Positions 24,201 through 37,484 of a stretch of DNA of 64,000 bases are shown in pieces (position 1 is the stretch's first letter; each line of letters opens with the position of its first letter). The stretch is taken from NCBI GenBank assembly GCA_034687125.1, contig JAQGBZ010000033.1, positions 124,001-188,000 on the forward strand, written 5' to 3'. Source of the stretch: Neelides folsomi (lineage: Eukaryota > Arthropoda > Collembola > Neelipleona > Neelidae). The notes beneath the pieces are model-generated. The model ran no database searches. It was not told where the DNA came from and saw only the letters and a program-made list of their open reading frames with translations. Both the position numbers and the translations under genes were made by a program.

Positions 24201-25742
24201 CATTTTAATTTGCAATATTTAACCACTCACAATGATTACTGTCAGTAATTATTGCCTCGATCAGCTCATCATATGTGGTGATAGACTAATGACCAATATT
24301 GATTTAAATGCAGAGAATAAATAATAACAACGGTTTAAAAATTGGTTGAATGAGAGAGATGAATCATCGATGTATTCAGCGTTCAGCCTTGGCTTGATGT
24401 GCGATAACATTATTTATTTTATATTTTCACATCGCACTCCGAGGCATACTGACTGTCATTTATTTATAGTTTTAACTAAAACTTAAATATTTACTATCTG
24501 ATGATTACTTAACTCGAGCTAATGTTTTACTCAAACTTTTATAAATATCTGTATATAACACTGTTGAGAGTCTCGACAGCGTAACAAAGGAGTACGTATG
24601 ATGTATTATTCATTGTTTTTATATGTAAATGGTGTGGAAGGATTAGGAATTTAGTGAGTGTGTAAAGAAGAAGGGGTTTACTTTTGTTAATATTATCTCC
24701 AAATACATAACTCACTCAATATTCCCTTTCTGTTATTCCACAAATGTGTGTGTATTTTAAGATCTAAAACGAGAGGAAATTGGAGCCATTGAATATGGTA
24801 ATTCAAATCTCCTCGTTTTCTCATTCTTTCAATAAATGTTGAATTTCTTCGAATAGTAATATCGGTGGAGGAAGGGTGTGAAGTAAAAGGGGCGAGCGGA
24901 TCAAATCGACAAAACCCGTATCGACATTCACCATTCAAGTCACGGAAAAAGGTGAAAGAAGAGGAAAGCGGATGGAGAAATTGGGAGACGGTTGGGGGAA
25001 TTGAAACAAATGGTAAAATTAAATGATCATGACTTGATCGTTGGGCAATTGCAGACAAAGGCCGATTGGTGCCAAAAAATGTCTACCTGATAAGATCCAT
25101 GTTAATGAGGGGATGATGAGGAGAAATGTTAATAGGCCACTATAAATTTCCAAACAAAAGTAACTGTCAAGACCAAGTGTTTCAAAATCACCGAAAATCG
25201 GATAAACACTCTCTAAAGGAGACATTTGAGCCCTCATGTGCGGTTCCCCAATGCGCATTCTACGAGTGTGATTTTGAATTTTTCTCATTTCTCGCCCTCC
25301 CGAACTCCCGACATCACCGACATCACCGAGACCCTCCATGAGCGGTCCAAGACCCGATCTTGTTTAGTTTATTTTTAGCAACGTTTCCTTTGCGGGGCAA
25401 AAGGGGTACGGAGGGAGTTGAGAGGAATTTGGGGTTTTCTTTACTCATTCCATCTTCCATCTCTCGAGCTGGAGTGTGATGAGAAATCGCCCTTCCTTTT
25501 TTGCACTTGGTTTCCTATCCTTTTCAATATAAATCCATCCATGCCCGGAGCCACCACTTCAATCAAACTCGTGGATCGTGGTGCATGTGGATTCGGGAAA
25601 GAATTGGAAGGAACTCGGGAGGAGAAACAACACACGTGCCTTTAATTCTTTAACTTTATTTATAACTTGGTTCGATCGTCGCCGCACTGTTCCACCTATT
25701 AATTCTCACTAATGAGAATTTAAAGTATTTGAGGATTCTAGC
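21297..25742. other. Divergent intergenic region between IRF2BP and SETD3
   Basis: The 4.4 kb between two outward-facing genes. The first 450 bases upstream of the IRF2BP start and the block 23050-23660 are clearly richer in G+C than the rest, as expected for promoters or 5' UTR exons. Many overlapping open frames occur in these GC-rich blocks on both strands, but none shows a recognisable domain, so I treat them as by-products of composition. A small tandem repeat at 22739-22800 is listed separately. Confidence 0.5.
22739..22800. repeat. Imperfect tandem repeat of CTCAAAGTACCT
   Basis: Three copies of AAAGTACCT occur in 62 bases, the first two within CTCAAAGTACCT, each followed by a similar GAC/CAGAC-TTATAA-like filler. 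The unit is about 25-30 bp and degenerate. Confidence 0.6.
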
Positions 25743-28052
25743 ATGAGTAGGAAACAATCCCTCGACTCCCTCATCGACTCTCTTATCTACGGTGAGCAAT
25801 TGGAATATTTCTTGCAATCTCTAAAATTGTTATTGTCTTTGTTTAAAGTCTTGTAGTAAAGTTTTTTTGTCCATTTTGCATATTTTTAATTTCTAAGATT
25901 AATTTAATTGTAAGTGCAATGGTATCATCTTAGCTCATGACTCATGGGACTGGGAATCATTTTGAGTTTTCAATTTATGATATGTGATAATAAAAGGTAC
26001 CTTGATATGTGATTAATAAATTTTTTTGATCAGGATTTAACTTCTTATAAAATACTCGAAAAAATTTTTTTGATACACAAATGTGAGGAAATAACCATTT
26101 TAATTTATATTTTAATTATTTTAGAATCGAGTCAAGATTTTCAAGTGACTCCTGGAGTTAAATGGGAATGGGACCATTATGTTAAGCTGACTGAAATTCT
26201 CGACAAGATCAGAGAACGGGAATCGGGGAGAAATGGGCCCGAGCCAGAGAAAGTCTCTGATGATGAAAGGAGAAAGGAAAAATTCCCGGCCTTCCTCCGA
26301 TGGCTCGAATCCAATGGAGTTGATCATCAAAATGTTGAAATTGCCCTCATTAGTCAAGAGACCGGATACGGTCTTTTAGCTAAGAAACCTCTTCAACCAC
26401 AAGATCTGGTCTTTACGATACCTGAGAAAATCACTTTGTCGAGTCAAAAAGTCAGAGATTCTAAATTGAGTAAGTTTATTATCATTGAATGTTAATTTGA
26501 TTCTGGGCCAATGATAATTAAAAGAAATTTTATTTTAGAAATTATGATTGGAAACGACCCAATACTGAGATCGATGCAGAATGTGACTATCGCCATGTTT
26601 TTGCTATATACGAAATATGGGAATCAGAATGGAGAATCCTCTTTTTGGCTTCCTTACGTTGATACTTTGCCGCTGGTCTTTTCTACAATTTTTTATTTTA
26701 AAAATGAAGAAATGATGTTTCTGAAACAATGCCCTTCAACACTAAGTACGTTGTTAAATATTTTGTAACATACCCAAATAATCCCTAAAGATTGTCAATG
26801 TTGGATTTTTTGCAAATAAGGATAATTTATCTAATGAAATTTTAAAATTATAGGAGAATGCCTTAAAATGCTCAGGAACGTTGCAAGACAATACGGTTAT
26901 TTTCATAGAAAATTTAAAGTAAGTTTTTTAAATCTAAATCTTAAAATCTTATAGCGATGTGAAGATTCAATTCGCTATCTTAAATTCAGCTAACTGATGA
27001 TCTTAAATATCATAAAAACAATTTACTAATAATGAGAATTTTATTGATAGGTTGGAACTGATTCTGCAAGCAAAGTGTTAAGAGGCTGTTTTACTTATAA
27101 TCGTTATATGTAAGTAATTCATTAATTTATTTAATTCGTAATAATAATAATATGTTAACTTTATTTTATTTGACTAGATGGGCTGTTTCGGCTGTAACAA
27201 CAAGAGTCAACCCCATTCCGAATATTGCTGATTCAGAAATTTTGGCTCTTATTCCCCTTTGGGATATGTGCAACCACGAAGAAAACAGCGAGATCTCTAC
27301 GGACTATAACATTGAAGAACAAACTTTAATTACTTTTGCTCCACGGGAGTTTGAAAAGGGAGAAGAGTTCAAAATATTTTATGGTCGGAGATCCTCATCC
27401 GACTTCTTCATTCACAATGGATTTCTCTGTGAAAACTGGCAAAATGACCTTTACTTTCTTGAGCTTGGCCTTGGAATTAACGATCTCAATCTTACGAGGA
27501 AACGTGCTATTCTGAGGCATATTGGACTCGACTCAGCAAAAACTTTCGCTGTGAAACCCGAGAGGCTCCATGCTTCTAAAGAACTATTTCAGTTCATCAG
27601 AATATTTCAAGCCAATTCTGGTTATAATTTATTTCATTTTTATTTGACTCATTCCATAATAAAATACAAATAGTTATTTATTCTTGGTATCAAATCTTTA
27701 TATAATTAACGAACAAAATCCATGTATTAAACTAAATATTCATATTTCAGAAACTCTTGATAAAATTGAATCGAAATTGGATGATTTGAACTTTCTCAAT
27801 GAACCGAGCGAAGAAGTGTGGAAATTTCTTGCAACAAGATTTGAAATATTAAGAAAGAGCATTGAGAATTCGAGAAGTAAAGCTTTAAAATCTATATTTG
27901 GAGAATGCGATAAAAAGGACACATTTTCTCAAGTTGTGAAAATGATTTTTCAACTTTTTAAGAACGAAGAAAAAATGCTTACGATGCTTCTTCATTGTAC
28001 AAATGACGAATTAAAGAAGAATCATCAAACTAATGGAATTGATGCTATTTAA
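25743..28052 (+). CDS. SETD3: SETD3 actin-histidine N-methyltransferase
   Basis: Seven exons: 25743-25791, 26125-26469, 26539-26745, 26854-26918, 27051-27109, 27178-27620, 27751-28052; 1470 bases, 489 residues, every phase closing. SETD3 uses S-adenosylmethionine to methylate His73 of actin, stabilising filaments. The N-terminal half has GVKWEWDHY and FPAFLRWLESNGVDHQNVE, the family lead-in to the split SET domain, then SFWLPYVDTLP, FTYNRYIWAVSAVTTR and LIPLWDMCNHEEN (the NH motif of the SAM pocket), with GEEFKIFYGRRSSSDFFIHN as the closing SET motif. The Trp of PLWDMCNH and the Asn of TRVNPIP, positions that favour histidine over lysine in the human enzyme as I recall, are both kept. The C-terminal Rubisco LSMT substrate-binding domain is present (VWKFLATRFEILRKS). 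The acidic tail of vertebrate SETD3 is missing, which accounts for the shorter length (human 594). The start is a clear ATG in a 49-bp first exon. Confidence 0.95.
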
Positions 28053-30163
28053 CAGTATTAATATAACTTTTATACATATAACAAAAATATTATAATTTAT
28101 GTATTTAATAAGAAATGTTTGAAACATTCACGATATATCAACTAAAAGCCTAACTTTAACTCTCAAAAATTGTTAAAGCCACATTTACCTACCTAATGAA
28201 ATATGAAGTATTTTAGTGATAATAAAGCTTTCGCTAATAATTACAAAATTTTAGACTTCATTCGTTGAAATTTCACCTTTCATACTTCAGTCATAATCAT
28301 AATTTACAATTACCTCAAATTTTAATTTGCCATTTTCTGCAATATTTTTAATTTTAACGAGTTTTAAAATAAGCAAACGTCTATGTTTTAATGGAGCGTT
28401 ACTTTCGTTCATAACGCACGTAGGCCACATAGGATAAATAAGAGTGATATGTTTAGGTATGAAATGCTTAAATATCAAATATTTGAATATATCATGTATA
28501 AGTTTTAATATGAGAATAGCATGTATGCATATCTAATAGCTTTCCTAAATAATTAATTCTATTCGTAAGCTAAAATTAAATAAAACAAAATAGCTAGAAC
28601 AATACATACATAGAAAATTTCTTTTGTATTATATATTGCTTTTCTGAATAAATCCATTATATTACATTACATTACAAAGTAAATATTTCTTACCTTTGTC
28701 ACTTTTTTCTTATACAGTTGTAAATATTTATCTCAATGTCAGCCATAATTCAGTAACGATTATATTAGGTATGTATATATCACAATTAATAAAAGTTTAT
28801 TTGATAAATTATTAACTGTACACAAGTCATTTATTGGCACATTCAAACAATTTTACACAGATGCTACACGTTGTTATAAATATAAAAAGGGGATGCACAG
28901 AGGTAATTCAAACACATCTGCTTCCGTCCCTGTAGGGTGTTTGGTTGTTATGTCTTTTTCATATAAACAAATGCCGCTATTATTACAACGGATAATTGGT
29001 AGTGGTAGTAGGTAGCCTCAATGGATTTTCTCGTCAATCGTCAACTCCCATTTGGAATGAACTTATGTAATGGATTTATAAATGTAAATTGGAAAACCAA
29101 ATGTAAATAAATGACAAAATAGTTTATTGAATAATTCAAGATTTATTGATTTTCTTGGATTTCGTTGTAAGTCGTACGCGTTATGTGTACATTATTAGCA
29201 TGATCAGCGGTCTTGCATATAATCCATATATCAATAAATGTTCTATTATTTATTACAATTCATACATATACAATAAAAATTTAAATATAATTAAACATCC
29301 TCCTAGTTAAAACTGTTACTAATTTTCTAATCTACTATGTTATATAGGATATTTATATTTATTTTGTTGTAAATATATCTTCTATAGATTTGTCTGATAT
29401 ATAAAATCAATTACAGGTAAGAAGTGCCTACGATAATTTCAAATAAGAAACATATTTTTTGAAATGTTGTTTCGAATAAAATATTCCTTATTTGAAATAG
29501 ATGGAGATCATTACGAAACAATTTTGTTTTTGTTTTATAGTGATTTTCATCAACATGATTTTAGTTATGTAAATGAACGATATTAGAATATCTATTAAGT
29601 TTAGTATTAGATATTAGAACAATAAATACTTAGTTTCATATTTAATTGAACTCTAAGATTCTTCAACATTATAAAGTTTATCTACAATGTAAGGCATTTT
29701 TATATAATTTTAGTATACAAAAAATAGAACTAGATAAGGATGAAAAGAACTATGTAACATTAGTTAAAATTATTACAAAAATGTTCACATTTCATAAAAT
29801 TGGCTATTTATAAAATGAAATTATAATAATAAATAACACTTTCGATATTAAAATATCAAGTTTTACACGATTGAAGAAAACGTAAAATCAAATACGTTTA
29901 AAAAACTAGTTTGAATAAATTCGTGATGTTAATTATTTATAATTATGATACAAATTATAATTGTCAAAACATTGAGGGATGACAGTTAAAATTAAAAACA
30001 AATAAAAACTCGACGAATACAATAAGGTATACATGTTAATATTAATTAAAGTGTTAAAGGATGCTTGAAGCATGAAGGGTTTCTACTTGAACTTTATGAT
30101 AAAATTAAATGTAAATATTGTAAAATAAAGGCAAGTGTAATCAATAGTTCATATTATACTTAA
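28053..30163. other. Non-coding interval between convergent SETD3 and YY1
   Basis: Very AT-rich tail-to-tail interval that should hold the two 3' UTRs. No conserved frame is visible. A short run of three ATTAC units lies near 28660-28675. Nothing else is supported. Confidence 0.5.
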
Positions 30164-32496
<2,333 letters not shown>

Positions 32497-33537
32497 TTAA
32501 CACTGACGCTTGAGGACACTTGAAGTGGAATCTCCGTCCACTTCCTTCCCTCCACGAATGCGATTGCCGTGAAAGGGCAAATGTTGGCGGGGAAGTTGGA
32601 GGTTGCTTGATTTAATTGGGGATTGGTGGTCTGGCCAAGGCGGACTTTGTGGTCCGCTTCCACTGATGGGGGTTGAAGGTCCTTGGAGAAGAGGCTCAGA
32701 CAAAGAGGAATAAATAACCTTCCTTCCTAAAGGGAGAGCCAAACCGGACTACGGATCCCCATGTTTTAATCCTCCTATGTTCAAATGTGTAGAGGAGACT
32801 CGACAGCGATGCCAAATTGGGAAATTCCACTCGCGATGGCCATTGTGAGAATCTTGCCCTGAATTACATTGGACATCTATGGGTTCCATATATTTTCCTA
32901 TACCGTTCTTGCTCCCGGCTTAACGCTTTTCAACCCTATTATTTGCACAATTCTGGCTTTACACCCGGGCCGGGTAGAAAGGGTCCACCCTCCCAATTCA
33001 TAATTTATATGTGTTAGAATATTATGATTTATGAGGCTTTCAACATAATTTTATAAACTATTTAAATATTTTATAATGGCTTCAAACTGATATATATTTA
33101 CAATATAAGATTTTCACACTTTTTCAGGGAATATGATATAACACTTCTACTCTATAAATACTTATTTGTATGCCACAATTGGAGGAAGATTACAAAATGT
33201 CTAAAACAGTGTATTATTAAATATTAATTATATAATTTCTTCAAATTATGCAAATTATTGTGATGGAATATGGCTCAAAGGATCGATATAAATGAATAAA
33301 TTGAATTTATTGATATATTTCTTTCAATTAATGCTCATGTATGTAATACATAAACATCATAGAGGTGCATATAATACGATGATTGGCTAATTACAAATTT
33401 AAACAAAAATGCTAATTATATTCAAATTATGTAATGCAAACCAATTAATGAAAAAGTCCACAACTTTAGTCAGGATATTGTTTTGTTAAATTGATTAATT
33501 ATTGATTAAATTATCTATGCAAGTTAGAATTATGATA

Positions 33538-33703
33538 CAACTATAGTTCATTTATGGTGAATTTGCGCTCGAGTCATAGGATAGACCTTCATCTGCATTA
33601 TTTTAAATTTTGAATTAACCAACTAAACGAGAATTTTTATTAATGTACATGATTGGCCAATGTATAACTCAAGCGCAAATTCATCGTGAATGAACTATAG
33701 TTG
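33538..33703. mobile_element. Short foldback (MITE-like) element
   Basis: Two inverted arms of about 40 bp, 33538-33577 and 33664-33703, both beginning CAACTATAGTTCATT when read inward and containing GATGAATTTGCGCT or GGTGAATTTGCGCT; they differ at only a few positions. The interior is AT-rich and non-coding. The left flank is TA; the right flank is TC, so a TA duplication may have decayed. Confidence 0.6.
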
Positions 33704-34821
33704 TCACTCATCATTTGATTCATTGGGAAGATTCGGAGACATTTAAAGTCCTTATATTCGGAGAAATATTTTTGGTCTAATCGACCAGAACCATAAACAA
33801 AGTGTTTCCAGACAATGACATTGGAGATTGAAAATAGGTCAAGGAAGGTCGGATCAGATCGAAAGGATCTGTCATATACCATATGTGAAAACTCGTTAAG
33901 TACGAGATATCCTTTACATAATCAACTTCCTCTCCAGCCCTTTCTCTCATAATTCCGGTCATCAGGTGGAGTGAAGATTTCTTTAGAGAAACGATTTTCT
34001 TGCATTCAATCAGATGAAGCATTATGTTAAGGAAGAAAGGAATTATATTTATATTAATTAGCAAAGGTCATGAATGAATTCACTCCGAGTTTCAATTGAA
34101 TTTCTCTTGATTCTTCCTTTCTCCTCCCACTCCCACGTGCATAGAGTATACCCAGAATTTGTCCTTTATCTTTTAAACATGCGGCTTGCCAGTGACAGAG
34201 CAAGTGCGAAAGAACTCACAGAGAGTCAATTCAACTACTTTATTCAATTAAATCCTAAACTCCAAACCACCCACACTAATTAGTGAAGGCAGTTTAGGGG
34301 AACAGAAAGATCTTTCTCACTTTCACTCCTTCCCCGCCTTTCTTTCACGCGTGGGAAGAGAGCATGAGAGTAAACTTATTTGTTAAGAAAACTATATAGT
34401 TTTTATTTTGATATATATCAAAATAACTGTCTACGTCGACATGAAGAAAACGCTATTCATTTCACCATCAATCTTCATTTTTCGTCAAAAGGGGACTAAG
34501 TAAGTAAATGTTATAAAAGACTTGGCTATCTCTTCCTTTCATTTATCTCCTAGAATTGAACACAAGTAGATGCAGAGAAAAACCTTCCCAATTAAAAATG
34601 TCCATCCTTTATAATTAAGAAGCTTTCTCATTATTTCAATCAAATATTCATCATTACAAAAGTTGTGGAACAAAGCCGTAAGCAAACACGAACATACTTA
34701 TTAAATAAATTAATCTTATTTAATTTTTTACTTTCGTCCGTCATACTTTGGAATATTCAAGAATTTGTATAGACTTTGACAATAAATATTTTAGTGTATA
34801 ATACATTAATATTGATATATA

Positions 34822-35199
34822 CAGTTCAATCCGTTTGGAGGTTGACATAGGAGAAATGAAATTGAGTTAGTAACTTTGGATAATTCTCAAATAAACTTTT
34901 AATTTTAAAAATCAAATTAACGAATTGCTAAAACTGAGCATCATTTTGAGACAAAAATTGAAATAATAGTTGCTCTTACCCATCTCGAATGTGGTTGAAT
35001 GTTGGGATTGGAATGTTCTGACCCGTTTGAATGATTCGTTAAATAGAATTCGGTTACTGCCATGTTAGCCAAAGTTGAAAATATTTGAATTTCATTATAT
35101 TTTATTTTTAGAAATGAATTTTTTTGTTTATTTGAGAATATCTAAAGTTACTAAATCAATTTCATTTCTCCTATGTCAACCTCCAAGCGGATTGAACTG
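34822..35199. mobile_element. Tc1/mariner-type MITE with 75-bp terminal inverted repeats
   Basis: Inverted repeats 34822-34896 and 35126-35199, starting CAGTTCAATCCG at both ends and more than 90% identical over 75 bp, flanked on each side by the dinucleotide TA. The total is 378 bp. CAGT termini with a TA duplication are typical of the Tc1/mariner superfamily. There is no transposase frame, so this is a non-autonomous copy. The short frame starting at 35075 runs out of the element and is not a gene. Confidence 0.8.
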
Positions 35200-37441
35200 T
35201 AATATAATATTAACAGTGAGTATAGTTGTTGAATTGAAAAGTATGCGTTATGAAGTTTCGAAATTTGGGATAGGAATATTACACAAATGTAGTTATACTG
35301 TATGTTATCTTTAGTTTATGGATCTCCTCTTATTTACAAGATATAATTCGTTCAATAGACACTACAAACTTTTTGAAAGACGCCTGAAGTTTTTATTTCA
35401 TTCCAAGTTGACAACAATTGTGTAATAGTAAGTCCCTTTCAAAAAAATCTCTGGAAGCATTTTTAATAGTGTTAGTGTCAGCAGTCAACAAATGGGAGTG
35501 AAGGAGGAAAAAGTTTTATTTTCAAAACTGCCACATTAGAACTTGTAATAAATACACAAAAGTAGAATACAGAAGAGAGCTCCCAAATCCTTTTCATGGC
35601 AAGTTTTGGTCAGAGAAAGACCGAGGCTTCAAATTCAACTTATTTTTCTCAACTTTCTCTGACTAACTTCCTCATTTCCCACTGAAGTTGGTTTGTTTGT
35701 AATTAAAATCAGACAGGCTCATCATCCCAATCGTCGGAGTCTATGATGAGGAATGTGAAAACATGAAAAGGGAATTATTATCTAATTGTCTCTCGCTCAT
35801 CAAAGCTTGAAGGACTGATTGGGCAAATGAGGCCTGGCTCACGTAATAAAGTACGGAGCCTGTGTTTACAGTGGATTAAACACTCCCACGATTTATTTCA
35901 TGCTCAACCATTTCACGTATACAGACCATACTCATATTGTTGTTGCCCCGATTATGAACATGACTCCATGAGAAGTCTATGCACAGACGTAATCAATGTA
36001 TAATTTACGATTGCTGCTTTATTATACACAAGACCGCAACTATCTCAAAAGGAGTAATAGACGACGAGCACTTGAATTCCTCGCCTCGACGTAGCCATCC
36101 AATGTCAACCCCCTGGCCGATTACACATTATTAATTACTGCAAATACTAAACATTTCCTCTAGTTTGTTATGTAACTAAATATTCTAATCATAATAGAAG
36201 AGAAAAATAGCAGTCGTATCAGAAAATTGAACTAAATAATAACTAAAATAAACTCAAAAACAGTTTACAATCAAGAGTCATTACAATATCCTAACCATAA
36301 CTGGTTAACTAGCATAATAGAAAATTCGTAAATCAATAGCTGATCCAATAGTATTGTAGGCTTATTTAAAATACACGCACTATCATAGACATTCTGTCTC
36401 GGTCTCGGCCCTTCCAATGACGTAAGTAGTTTGAAATTGAGTAGGTAACGTTGAGTGTTTGACGCGATAAGTGTATATATTTAATATCGTTCGTTCTGGA
36501 CCGATGGAAGGAAATTGTACTGTTGAATAATAAATGGAATGGTAAGGAGGAGGGAATATTAATTTATATATTATAGATGTGGGGAGGAGGACCAAGTTGT
36601 ACGCAAGGAGTATAGGAGAGTATTTACAACTTGGCTCTTGAATCGAGTTCAGCATGACAAGTGGATTGCAAGAAAAGTGCATTTTAGGTGTGCATCTGCA
36701 CAGGGAGCTCCCCTCCTTGCATATCTTCGAACTCCCAAGATCCATGTAGGTCCTTGTTCAACTCACTCCAGCCAACTTTGACCTAACCCTCTTGTTTTTA
36801 ATCCCAAATTTTACGTTCCTTCTTCGCCAAGGTCTCAGGTTATTTCTCTCCAAAGTTCACATTCCTTTTTATCTAATATTTACTCAATTGCGTTTCTCTC
36901 TCTTCGCTCCCTCCCCTTAATTAAATACTCAGGCCGAGAAGTGGATAAATTATTGTTGAATGACCCATTCCTTAGCACATCTCCGCTTCTTTGCTCAACT
37001 CAACTCCCTTCGGCTCTCGTGACAATGGAGACATTGGACAATTTCAAATCATAATTTGAGAACAAGTAGTGGGATAGCGGAAATTCAAGATTTGTTGTGC
37101 AAATTTCAGATGTAAAGTTCAAAGGGTGATTCATAGAGAGCTACTTGAAACTCTAAATTAATAAATTTAAGCTCCTTACTAACGATTTACCAAAAGGATT
37201 AACCCATAGTCAACACCATTAACGAAGTTTGATAAAGTAAACTCTGTTCTTTTAGCTGGACGTTAATTTGGAGGAGTTAATTGTTAAATTCGAACATTAT
37301 AGATATTTTGTTCAATTTTTAGTTGGTGAGTTACAAAGTGCAAGTGAAGTCTAATTTATCAACTAACTTGAATTCGCATGGCCAAGAATTCATTTTGGAA
37401 TTCTTCGAATCGACAAGAAATTGGAATTTACAAAGGTTCAA

Positions 37442-37471
37442 TATGAGCTGGAACAACTGTTCCAGCTCATA
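37442..37471. promoter_or_regulatory. 30-bp perfect palindrome immediately upstream of the SOS start codon
   Basis: Arms 37442-37455 and 37458-37471 (TATGAGCTGGAACA and its exact complement) around the two bases AC, ending 13 bases before the ATG. In RNA it would form a stem of 12-13 pairs with a very small loop close to the initiation codon; in DNA it contains two CAGCTC half-sites and could bind a dimeric factor. Function is inferred, the palindrome is directly visible. Confidence 0.6.
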
Positions 37472-37484
37472 GTTAAATCCGAAG

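Noticed and set aside
24693-25339. Two overlapping minus-strand frames of 106 and 121 codons upstream of SETD3
   Set aside because: Composition is typical of promoter-flanking sequence; neither matches a known family nor shows convincing splice signals.
32497-32742. An 81-codon frame just upstream of the YY1 start that might be an upstream ORF
   Set aside because: It has no ATG; it opens only at a TTG codon, so it is probably untranslated leader.
34405-34427. Short AT palindrome (ATTTTGATATATATCAAAAT)
   Set aside because: Low-complexity AT sequence in which such palindromes are expected by chance.
35075-35314. A 79-codon plus-strand frame
   Set aside because: Its first half lies within the terminal repeat of the MITE at 34822-35199 and it has no family resemblance.
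36383-36745. A 120-codon minus-strand frame starting with ATG
   Set aside because: No recognisable domain, no splice context linking it to a gene, and part of its C-terminus is the repeated TGTCTCGGTCTCGG motif.
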